Shown here in pieces: positions 44,144 through 51,527 of a stretch of 52,675 bases of DNA; positions within the stretch are counted from its first letter, which is position 1, and the number at the start of each line of letters is the position of its first letter. Source of the DNA: Microvirga calopogonii. GTDB taxonomy: Bacteria > Pseudomonadota > Alphaproteobacteria > Rhizobiales > Beijerinckiaceae. The notes under the pieces were generated by a model, which made no database searches, had not been told where the DNA came from, and saw only the letters and a program-made list of their open reading frames with translations. The stretch lies in NCBI RefSeq assembly GCF_003347665.1, contig NZ_QDGA01000033.1, positions 1 to 52,675 of the forward strand, in the 5' to 3' direction. A program made the position numbers and the translations under genes.

Positions 44144-44485
44144 ATGACTGACACAACCGTAACCAAGGTGAGCAGCGCCCACTCACCAACCGGTGACCAG
44201 GGCGAGGTCTACCTCGCGTCAGGCAAACGGATGTCCATGCGGCTGTGGCGGGATGAGCCCCCAACTGAGGACAAGCCCAGCCATAAACATGAATATGAGA
44301 TGGTCGGCTACGTGATCTCCGGACGGGCGGAACTGGTGATCGAGGGGCAGACCGTGCGGCTGGAACCGGGCGACTCGTGGGTGGTACCCGCAGGAGCCGA
44401 GCATACCGACCGCATTCTGGAGGCTTTCACCGCTGTCGAAGCGACCTCTCCTCCTGCTCAGGTACATGGCCGCGAAAAGTCCTAG
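44144..44485 (+). CDS. Cupin domain protein
   Basis: 113 residues forming one cupin barrel. Motif 1 is HKHEYEMVGYVISGRAELVIEG and motif 2 is LEPGDSWVVPAGAEHTDRI, with the metal-ligand His/His/Glu and final His in place. AGGAGGGTGAT precedes the ATG, and the gene follows the CsbD-like gene by 20 bases, so they are likely co-transcribed. Substrate or binding role unknown. Confidence 0.85.
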   Translation: MTDTTVTKVSSAHSPTGDQGEVYLASGKRMSMRLWRDEPPTEDKPSHKHEYEMVGYVISGRAELVIEGQTVRLEPGDSWVVPAGAEHTDRILEAFTAVEATSPPAQVHGREKS

Positions 44486-44751
44486 CCTCACTGTGCCAAC
44501 CGCCACGGTTAGCCGAACACAACCCCTTTCAGGTTCTTAAGAGCCCTGTCGCACTGCTCAATGTGTTCACTGGCCCGCCGCCGCATCTCAACGGTACTCT
44601 GGCAGGGTTCATCGACCTCTTGCTTGCAAAATGCGCAGATCATCTGACTGACCCTTCAACGAGAGCGAATATGTCGGGCCAACAAAGATGTGGGAGCAGG
44701 GTTCCCCATATGTTGATGGCCGTTGGCCGTCATTGGGCTTCAGCGATTGCT

Positions 44752-45051
44752 CAGTTTCCCGCCCGGCTGGCGCGGCGGAAGAACGAATTGCTGCGGGTGC
44801 TTGAGCGGCCGGAGATCCCGCTGCACACCAATGCATCCGAGAACGACCTGCGTGCCTGCGTGATCAAGCGCAAGATCTCTGGTGGCACGATGAGCGCCGA
44901 TGGTCGCCTGGCCCGGGATGTGATGCTGGGGCTGTCGAAGACCTGCCGCAAGCTCGGGCTGTCGTTCTTCACCTATCTCGGGGATCGGCTCGGCCTGAAC
45001 ACGGATCAGCCGAAGATCTCGCCGCTGGCCGATCTCATCCACTCAGCCTGA
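44752..45051 (+). pseudogene. IS66-family transposase, C-terminal remnant
   Basis: About 99 codons matching the end of an IS66 TnpC transposase: RKNELLRVLERPEIPLHTN, ASENDLRACVIKRKISGGT, then LGLSKTCRKLGLSFFTYLGDRL. The frame upstream (44486-44751) no longer looks like transposase, and the N-terminal three quarters are missing. The catalytic-domain end with Glu in SEND remains, but the element cannot be active. It marks an old insertion in this region. Confidence 0.82.
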
Positions 45052-45127
45052 GGCTTGGCCCCCGAAACTGCCCCGATTACATGTTGCCAGAGCACCGAAG
45101 GTCCAAGCGGCAACGAAGGGTGATGGA

Positions 45128-45268
45128 TCAAGTCGCCTTCTTATGGCGAGGATCATACCTCACAAGCTCGCCTGTCATCTTCTTTCCCTCGTCGATCAAC
45201 CTCTTAGCCTTGTCGCGCAGCTTGTTCTTTTTCGCATTGCTGCGATGCTTCTCACTGCCTTTGCCCAT
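45128..45268 (-). CDS. Very small basic protein, stress-controlled
   Basis: 46 residues (MGKGSEKHRSNAKKNKLRDK...), very rich in Lys/Arg, possibly nucleic-acid binding. An exact EcfG-type promoter lies 33-57 bases upstream, which supports a real gene despite its size. No family was recognised with confidence. Confidence 0.65.
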   Translation of the reverse strand: MGKGSEKHRSNAKKNKLRDKAKRLIDEGKKMTGELVRYDPRHKKAT

Positions 45269-45300
45269 TGTTAATCTCCCGGATCTTGATGTCTCGTTGT

Positions 45301-45325
45301 AACGGCGCCTCGCAGACACGGTTCC
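45301..45325 (-). promoter_or_regulatory. EcfG-type promoter, exact match
   Basis: On the minus strand GGAAC (45325-45321), 16 bases, CGTT (45304-45301). The predicted start is about 25 bases before the small basic protein gene. Confidence 0.75.
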
Positions 45326-45342
45326 AACCTCTCGCCCGCTGT

Positions 45343-45820
45343 TCAGATGCCGAGCTCTGACACGAAGCTGCCGTTTGCAAGTTTCGTTCTGCGTTTGAGA
45401 TTGGCATCGCTGGACACGTGCCCTGATGTGCGGACAAGGTCGGGGTGCGTCTCGTAAACGGCACGCAACTGGGCCTCAGGCGGTGCGGATCGTGTCATCG
45501 AGCAGAATGGCCATCTTTCGCGCAAGCCGGCGGATGACCGTGTCGCCGACGTTAAGTTGGAGGGCGCGGGCCTCGCGGGCGAGCACCTCTTCCTTCAGGC
45601 GACAAGAACGCTGAGTTCCGCATTGGTCGGCGGGCGGCGCCATTGGCGTGCCCACATCTCCTTCAGCCATTCGGTATCCGCAGCGGTGATCCGGATGACC
45701 GGCAATGACGTGCCGGTCTCCTCACCTGGGAGAAGGGCGGCATAGGCGGCAAACAGCAACCCGCCGAGGGCGAGAAAATGCAGCAGCCCTCCCTTCAAAG
45801 CTGTAGTGCTGGCAACGGCC
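45343..45820 (-). pseudogene. Parvulin-type peptidyl-prolyl isomerase, N-terminal part, multiply frameshifted
   Basis: Three frames join to one PpiD-like sequence. Frame 1 (to about 45595) has the membrane anchor LLHFLALGGLLFAAYAALL and WARQWRRPPTNAELSVLV. Frame 2 (about 45600-45476) has LKEEVLAREARALQLNVGDTVIRRLARKM. Frame 3 (to 45343) has EAQLRAVYETHPDLV. Each change of frame is preceded by a stop. The parvulin catalytic domain is not present. The gene is clearly inactive. Confidence 0.75.
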
Positions 45821-46039
45821 ACGACCGATGCAGCCTACGTGTTTTTCAATGCGGCCGTGGTGGCCCGGCACCGGATCCGGGCGGCGAATTGGAGCGGCAT
45901 CTGGTACCTGCTCTCTGCCTTTGCGGTGATCAGCTCCACGGAGCAGGCAGTCTACGTCGCCTTCGCAGCCCCCGGCTCCTGGATCGGTGCCTTCGCCTCG
46001 GTTACCTGGCTGGCGCGGATCCCGCCGGTGAAAGCCTGA
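45806..46039 (+). CDS. Small membrane protein of unknown function
   Basis: 77 residues from GTG 45806, with two hydrophobic segments: AYVFFNAAVVARHRIRAANW and YLLSAFAVISSTEQAVYVAF, then GSWIGAFASVTWLAR. This matches a widespread small two-helix inner-membrane protein type with no known role. It overlaps the start of the broken isomerase gene on the other strand, and a few N-terminal residues may be missing, so the 5' end could have been affected by rearrangement. Confidence 0.6.
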   Translation: MLATATTDAAYVFFNAAVVARHRIRAANWSGIWYLLSAFAVISSTEQAVYVAFAAPGSWIGAFASVTWLARIPPVKA

Positions 46040-46663
46040 TGGGATGAGCCATCCGGGAGGCAAACCGCTATCCCCAGGTGTGAGCTATGGCTGATATCCT
46101 GGAGAGCATAAGGAATTGTGGGGCTCTCAGTCATGGGTTTGTTTCAAGAGCCACCCTTGCAACACGTTGACGCTGGCATCGAATGGGACTGCACTCCAGC
46201 GCTTCATACCTGCCCCAGGAAACCTCATGCTCTCCTGAGAGGAGCCTCGACCGCAGAGACCTCGCGCCCTCTGTCGGTATAAGAGCAAGGGCAGGAGACT
46301 TTCGATGGCCCTGACGGGCGTCTACGGCGGGAGGGGAGGGCAGGTCAAAGGTGAAGAGCGGACCTTGTTAAGGCCGCGCTTAACGGCCGAGGTTGACCGA
46401 CGCGGACCTTCCCAGACCTTGGTTCTGTCCTGCGATTGCAGACACGTGGACCCTTTTGCGTGCAATGATCATCAGCGACGCACCGGCTTGTCAGTCATCC
46501 AGGATGATACTGGCCGTTGCAATACGAGAGCCACCTTGGGGCGCAGGCTGTCGCCGCAGTCCAGCCCGTTGTGGACGCAACGCCCCGTTGTTCGGGCGCC
46601 GTGGAGCCGCTGTCTGCGCTATGCCACGGCTGCCTATCCCGTCCCATTGATTGGCTGTGGCCG
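46040..46663. other. Gene-free stretch
   Basis: About 620 bases. Frames of 60-150 codons exist on both strands (for example from 46305 rightward) but show no family-like sequence. It is probably decayed DNA next to pseudogenes. Confidence 0.45.
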
Positions 46664-47797
46664 CTACGTGTCGACTCGGTCAGAGCCAATCATGACCGGT
46701 GCGGCGAATTCGATGACACAAGTCACGCCAGAACCTTGCAGGTGCCGACGCAATGAACCGCCGAGCTGACCCTCCACCAGCCGCTTCAGCAATCGGGAGC
46801 CGAAGCTCTCGAGCGCGGCGCCTCTCACCATTGGTCCATCGGATTCGCGCCACTCCAGCACCAGATGCTGAGCATCCCGGCTCCAGCTCACCTCTAACCG
46901 GCCCGTCGGGATAGAGAGCGCGCCGTATTTGAGCGCGTTCGTCGCGAGTTCGTTGAGAGCAAGGCCGAGAGCCAGCGCCTGCGGGCCTGGTAGTGTGACC
47001 ACCGGGCCCGCTACGGTGAACCGTCCGGGGGCATCCACATTATAGGGTTCGAGTTCGGCCTCTACGAGCTCGCCCAACGTGATCTGGTCCTGGTGCGCCA
47101 GTTTCCGATCCAGCAGATCGTGTGCGCGAGCCAGGGCGGCGATCCGCGCGGAGAGCGCTCGCGCGTGTTCCGGCGGCAAGGTCAACCTCGCGAGTGCCTC
47201 CGTTGCGGTATAGGCGTTCTTCACCCGGTGCCGAAGCTCGTCACGCGCGAACTCCGCCTCCTCAAGGGCTCGCGACAGGGCCTTCACCAGGCGCACATTC
47301 TCCATCGCGGTCGCGGTCGCCCGGGTGAGGGTTTCCAGGATCTCGACCTCGTCGGATGTTGGCTCGTAGACTTGGCTCCAGTAAGCGCCGATCGCGCCGA
47401 TCGGATCCTCGGACCGCACAGGCGCCATCACGAGGCTGCGCACGAAGGTTTCACGGTAGAGGTCCTGCGGGATCCGATCGTCACGGCGAATGTCGGCGAT
47501 CACAACCGTCCGGCGATGGAGCATGGCCCAGCCGCTGATGCACGACGAAAGCGGAAAGTTGCGGCCTTTCCAGAGCGGGCCGACGGCGTCTTCCTCCACA
47601 TAACGGCAGGCGTCGCCCTCTCGCAGGATGACCGCAATGCCATCGGATCCGATCAACCGGCGCGCCGTCGATCGGACCACCTCGACCACATCTTCGATCT
47701 CCCCCGCGCTCGCCAGACGCTCGATCGCATTCACTAGGTCTCCCGCGGGCGTGCGGCGGAAGCTGGTGCACTCGGAAGGTGGCGTAGGCTTCGGCAT
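46664..47797 (-). CDS. GAF-domain HWE histidine kinase
   Basis: 377 residues, soluble. GAF domain at about 20-165 (DGIAVILREGDACRYVEEDAVGPLWKG, CISGWAMLHRRTVVIADIRRD). HWE DHp with the phospho-acceptor His in RDELRHRVKN (near 190), ATPase motif LNELATNALKYGAL and the WRE in LVLEWRESDGP. No receiver or DNA-binding part. A near-consensus EcfG promoter (GGAAC-N17-AGTT) at 47862-47887 precedes it. It differs from the HWE kinase at 36120 in the GAF domain, so it probably senses another signal. Confidence 0.9.
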   Translation of the reverse strand: MPKPTPPSECTSFRRTPAGDLVNAIERLASAGEIEDVVEVVRSTARRLIGSDGIAVILREGDACRYVEEDAVGPLWKGRNFPLSSCISGWAMLHRRTVVIADIRRDDRIPQDLYRETFVRSLVMAPVRSEDPIGAIGAYWSQVYEPTSDEVEILETLTRATATAMENVRLVKALSRALEEAEFARDELRHRVKNAYTATEALARLTLPPEHARALSARIAALARAHDLLDRKLAHQDQITLGELVEAELEPYNVDAPGRFTVAGPVVTLPGPQALALGLALNELATNALKYGALSIPTGRLEVSWSRDAQHLVLEWRESDGPMVRGAALESFGSRLLKRLVEGQLGGSLRRHLQGSGVTCVIEFAAPVMIGSDRVDT

Positions 47798-47861
47798 GGG
47801 TACTCTGGTGTATACACATCGATCCTGCCCCGGTCGTAGGGGTCAACCTGGGCAGTCCGAG

Positions 47862-47887
47862 AACTCAGAAATAAAGAAGTTGGTTCC
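47862..47887 (-). promoter_or_regulatory. EcfG-type promoter (near match)
   Basis: On the minus strand GGAAC, 17 bases, AGTT (consensus CGTT), about 65 bases before the GAF-HWE kinase start. Confidence 0.4.
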
Positions 47888-48045
47888 GTGCGCCAATCAG
47901 CAGCGGCCCCGATCGGGTACTTCTGAACTCTTGGCGATGCCGCATGATCGATGGGGATCTGTCCCCGTCGATCTGATGGGAGATGCGGACGGTTACGAGA
48001 TTATAGCCGGCCGGGGAACGGCCGACCCTACAGGTCGACGGCGGA

Positions 48046-50292
48046 TCACTCCGCCGCATCCAGCTTCGATTTCCTGACGGCGGAAGCCAAGGCCTGCGCC
48101 AAGTCCTCCTCGGAATAAGGCTTCACCAGAAGAACAGCGCTTCTCAGGTCTGGCTCGGCCGATACGGCCTCGTCTCCGGTGGCGAAGACGAGGCCCAGGC
48201 CCGGCCGGATCCTCATGGCACGCCGTACCAGTTCGGCTCCCGAAAGATCGGGCAGCCCGACATCAGCAACCAGGATGTCGACGGAACTGGCTTCGAGCAG
48301 CTTCAGGGCCCATGCCGCATCCCCGGCCTCGAGTACCGCATGACCGAGTTCCGCCAGCATCTCGGCCGTGCTGCTCCGAATGAGGTCGTCGTCCTCGACC
48401 AGCAGCACCGTCCAATGTGCGATGTTCGCCACCTTCGTCGCTGTCGCCCCGGCCTGGGGAGAAGGCGCGGATGCGGCGCGGTTGCGCTGCTGCTGGTTGG
48501 CCAGAACATGACGGATCTTGCGGGCCAGGTCCTCCCGTGAATACGGCTTCGGCAGAAGCTCCACGCCGGGATCGAGGCGGCCGCCGTGCACGATGGCGTT
48601 CTCCGTGTAGCCTGAGGTGAACAGCACCGCCATGTGCGGCAGGCGCAGCCGCGCCTTGCGGGCGAGTTCAGGACTCCTCAGGGACCCTGGCATGACCACG
48701 TCGGTGAACAGGAGATCGATCTCCAGCCCGCTCTCGATGATGCTCAAGGCGCTCGTCGCGTCGCGAGCCTTGAGCACACGATAGCCGAGGTCCGCCAGGA
48801 GCGCGACCGCCGTCTCGCGGACCTCGTCGTCGTCCTCCACCACCAGGATGGTCTCGGTTCCGCCCCGCACGGGCGCGGCACGAAGGTCGGTCAGCACATC
48901 CTCCAGCTCATGCACACGCGGCAGGTAGATCTTCACCGTCGTGCCCTGGCCGACCTCGCTGTAGATCTTGATGTGGCCGCCGGACTGCCGGACGAAGCCA
49001 TAGACCATCGACAGGCCCAGGCCGGTGCCCTTGCCCTCCGGCTTGGTGCTGAAGAAGGGCTCGAACACCCGTTCCAGCACGTCCGGTGGGATGCCGCTGC
49101 CGGTGTCGGTTACCGCCAGCATCACGTACTGGCCGGCCGCGACGTCATGCTGGCGGGCATAGCGATCGTCGAGCAGGGCATTACCGGCCTCGATGGTGAG
49201 GCGTCCCTGCCCATTCATCGCGTCACGGGCATTGATCGCCAGGTTCAGGATCGCATTCTCGATCTGGCCCGGATCGATCTGGGTGCTCCAGAGACCGCCG
49301 GAAATCACGGTTTCCACCTCGATCTCCTCGCCGAGCGCCCGGCGCAGCATGTCGTCCATGCCCTTGATGAAGCGGCCGACATTGACGACCTTCGGCTCCA
49401 GCGGCTGACGCCGCCCGAAGGCCAGGAGCTGGGACGCCAGCTTGGAGCCGCGCGTGACGCCTGCGAGCGCGTTCTGCACCCGCGCCTCGGCGCGCTCGTT
49501 CCCCGCGATGTCCTTCGTCAGGAGTTGCAGGTTGCCGCTGATCACCTGGAGCAGGTTGTTGAAGTCGTGGGCAACACCGCCCGTGAGCTGGCCCAGCGCC
49601 TCCATTTTCTGTGAGCTGCGCAGATGCTCCTCGAACTGCTTGCGCTCGGTGATGTCGCGGCCGGCGGCGTAGAACTGGTCGCCTTCCGGGACACAGTACC
49701 AACTGTACCAACGGTAGGAGCCGTCCTTGGCTCGCACGCGCATATCGAAGTCACGGACGATCTGGCCGGCTGTCAGCCGTTCGAACTGCGACTGTGTCGC
49801 GGCGAGATCGTCCGGATGCGCCAGGGCATCGAAGCGCTTGCCGACGAGTTCCGCCGGCTGGTAGCCGAGCGCCTCAGCCCAAGCCGGATTGACGCTGCGG
49901 TAAAAGCCATCGAGGCCACAAAGCAAAAATAGATCCTGGCTCATGCGCCAGACCAGGTCGCGCTCGTAGGTGCGTTCCTTGACCTGCTGCTCCAGCGTCT
50001 CGTTTAGCTGACGCAGGGCCTGCTCGGCACGCATCTGATGGGTAACATCGTGCCCCTCGGCGAAGATGCCTGAGACGGACCCGTCAGCCTCAATGATCGG
50101 TTGATAGACGAGGTTGAGGAACCGCTGCTCCAAGGGCCCGTCGGGCTCTCGCTGAATGTTGACCGGTTCTACAGCAAAGAGAGGCCGGACAGAGGGATCG
50201 TCGCCACTAAGCCGGGGAACGTGTTCGTCGAGGGGCACCTTTACTCGTCCGTGGAAGTCGATGGATCGAAGAACCCAGCGCTCGAATTGCAC
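48046..50292 (-). CDS. Hybrid histidine kinase with two receivers, 5'-rearranged
   Basis: 748 codons. Order: broken PAS (homology from about residue 43, REPDGPLEQRFLNLVYQPI), second PAS (about 115-225), DHp with His in GVAHDFNNLL, ATPase domain (NARDAM, DTGSGIP, GKGTGLGLSMVYGF), receiver 1 (Asp in LLFTDVVMPG) and receiver 2 (Asp in ILVADVGLPD), both intact. The first 42 codons are the antisense of a DUF4238 gene, so the natural start and promoter are lost. It may be silent or expressed from an internal start. Confidence 0.85.
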   Translation of the reverse strand: MQFERWVLRSIDFHGRVKVPLDEHVPRLSGDDPSVRPLFAVEPVNIQREPDGPLEQRFLNLVYQPIIEADGSVSGIFAEGHDVTHQMRAEQALRQLNETLEQQVKERTYERDLVWRMSQDLFLLCGLDGFYRSVNPAWAEALGYQPAELVGKRFDALAHPDDLAATQSQFERLTAGQIVRDFDMRVRAKDGSYRWYSWYCVPEGDQFYAAGRDITERKQFEEHLRSSQKMEALGQLTGGVAHDFNNLLQVISGNLQLLTKDIAGNERAEARVQNALAGVTRGSKLASQLLAFGRRQPLEPKVVNVGRFIKGMDDMLRRALGEEIEVETVISGGLWSTQIDPGQIENAILNLAINARDAMNGQGRLTIEAGNALLDDRYARQHDVAAGQYVMLAVTDTGSGIPPDVLERVFEPFFSTKPEGKGTGLGLSMVYGFVRQSGGHIKIYSEVGQGTTVKIYLPRVHELEDVLTDLRAAPVRGGTETILVVEDDDEVRETAVALLADLGYRVLKARDATSALSIIESGLEIDLLFTDVVMPGSLRSPELARKARLRLPHMAVLFTSGYTENAIVHGGRLDPGVELLPKPYSREDLARKIRHVLANQQQRNRAASAPSPQAGATATKVANIAHWTVLLVEDDDLIRSSTAEMLAELGHAVLEAGDAAWALKLLEASSVDILVADVGLPDLSGAELVRRAMRIRPGLGLVFATGDEAVSAEPDLRSAVLLVKPYSEEDLAQALASAVRKSKLDAAE

Positions 50293-50940
50293 TATTCCAA
50301 GGTGGAGAGTCTAACCGATCCGATTATCGAAAAGATGGTGCTCTCAGCGCGCTCGCGCCGGGTCCCGAGCCTGAGCCCAACCGAACTTGAGATTTGGAAC
50401 CACTTTTTCTTCTACCAGCAAAAGCGGGTTCCGGACTTCTTCGGGGAGATCGAGGACATCAAGAATTTCCCAGCTCGGATAGAAGAGGTTCTCGCATCGC
50501 TGGAGTCCGAGATCGGCCGGCCCATTCCCGCCCACCTCCGTCAGCAGGTCACGGATGAGGACGCGGTGGAACGCATAAAGAAGGATGCAATCGTCGGATC
50601 GCTGTTTGATCCCGCAACGATGGTGATGGAGGTGCTTCAGGCGAGGGGCCTTGTCATAGCGGTCCCGCGGCGTGAGGCCAAGTCATTCGTGCTGGGTAGC
50701 AACCCCATGGCAAGAATGGGAACCCGGAACGGGTCATCTCTCGGGAATCCTGAGGTCGAGTTGTGGCTCCCGATCGCACGGGACGTGGCGATAACGCCGT
50801 ATGGGAGGCCCGGCGAGGTGCAGATCATCGTCTTGGAAGACTTTCAGGTCCGCAAGGTCAACCAAGGCATCTTCAGCCGGAGCACAATGCTGGCCTCTGG
50901 ATCAAGGGACCTAATCGAGTCTCTGCGGGCTCCTCGATAA
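50101..50940 (+). CDS. DUF4238 domain protein, 5'-truncated
   Basis: The DUF4238 pattern starts at about 50170 (ERPDRGIVATKPGNVFVE, then HLYSSVEVDGSKNPALELHYSKVE) and continues through the Leu/Ile-rich middle to LWLPIARDVAITPYG. Typical members start with an N-HYVPQFYLRRF-like motif, which is missing; the first 23 or so codons of this frame are antisense of a PAS domain. Thus only the C-terminal three quarters of the gene remain. The DUF4238 role is unknown; genes of this family are often accessory or phage/defence-associated. Confidence 0.7.
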   Translation: MIDEVEEPLLQGPVGLSLNVDRFYSKERPDRGIVATKPGNVFVEGHLYSSVEVDGSKNPALELHYSKVESLTDPIIEKMVLSARSRRVPSLSPTELEIWNHFFFYQQKRVPDFFGEIEDIKNFPARIEEVLASLESEIGRPIPAHLRQQVTDEDAVERIKKDAIVGSLFDPATMVMEVLQARGLVIAVPRREAKSFVLGSNPMARMGTRNGSSLGNPEVELWLPIARDVAITPYGRPGEVQIIVLEDFQVRKVNQGIFSRSTMLASGSRDLIESLRAPR

Positions 50941-50964
50941 CTTGGCTCCAAAGCGCATCAGTCT

Positions 50965-51054
50965 GTGCGGCTTATTGCGGAGGCCACGACCGGCCGCGCC
51001 ATCGAGCTTGTGGATCGTACAGGCATTGGACTTGGCATATACTTGCGGCGGTGA
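50965..51054 (+). other. Possible gene remnant
   Basis: A short frame (VRLIAEATTGRAIELVDRTG, ending IYLRR and TGA) has coding-like composition but no start signal. It may be the tail of a lost gene upstream of the antitoxin-like pair. Confidence 0.25.
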
Positions 51055-51075
51055 GTCCTGCCTAGGTGGTTTGGG

Positions 51076-51270
51076 ATGGAAGATGCGAAGGTCCGAATCC
51101 TCACGCTAGCAGGGGAAATGGCGGGCGATGAGCGGCGCGCCTTAACCTGGTTCGAGCAGCAGCCAATTCCGGGCTGGGCTGGAAAGACAGCCTATGACCT
51201 CGTCCAAGAGGGCAAGGCGGATAAGGTCCTGGCCTATCTGGAGGCGGTAAAATCCGGGGTTTATGCATGA
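51076..51270 (+). CDS. MbcA/ParS/Xre antitoxin toxin-binding-like protein (DUF2384 type)
   Basis: 64 residues. ALTWFEQQPIPGWAGKTAYDLVQEG followed by KVLAYLEAVKSGVYA matches the C-terminal toxin-binding module of Xre/MbcA/ParS antitoxins, but the N-terminal DNA-binding domain is absent. Such proteins usually pair with RES-domain toxins; none is seen in the window. The stop overlaps the next start as ATGA, so the two are translationally coupled. Confidence 0.65.
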   Translation: MEDAKVRILTLAGEMAGDERRALTWFEQQPIPGWAGKTAYDLVQEGKADKVLAYLEAVKSGVYA

Positions 51271-51434
51271 GCCAAAGCACACCGCCGGAAACACTGACAC
51301 TGTTGAAAATCCTGTCCTTGGGCAATCAGGACGTGGCGGCCGGCAGGACTAAGCCTGTGGCTGATGTCATAGCCCGCCTCCGGGCCAAGCGAACTGGAGC
51401 GATTGTTCCCGCGGACCGAAGCACGAAGAGATGA
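51267..51434 (+). CDS. Small antitoxin-like protein (Phd/YefM-tail-like)
   Basis: 55 residues, MSQSTPPETLTLLKILSLGN then QDVAAGRTKPVADVIARLRAK. The LLKIL-LGN-AG-KP-DV-ARLR pattern resembles the C-terminal toxin-neutralising tail of Phd/YefM-type antitoxins. It overlaps the preceding gene by four bases. No RelE/ParE-type toxin follows; the next gene is on the other strand. Family placement is tentative. Confidence 0.5.
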   Translation: MSQSTPPETLTLLKILSLGNQDVAAGRTKPVADVIARLRAKRTGAIVPADRSTKR

Positions 51435-51527
51435 TGAGCCGGGATGGTCAGAAGCCGATCGTTAGGCTCAATTTCCGGCTATTCGGATTTTGGTGTGGAG
51501 GTGTGGCTAGAAGTTTTGACGCGAAGG

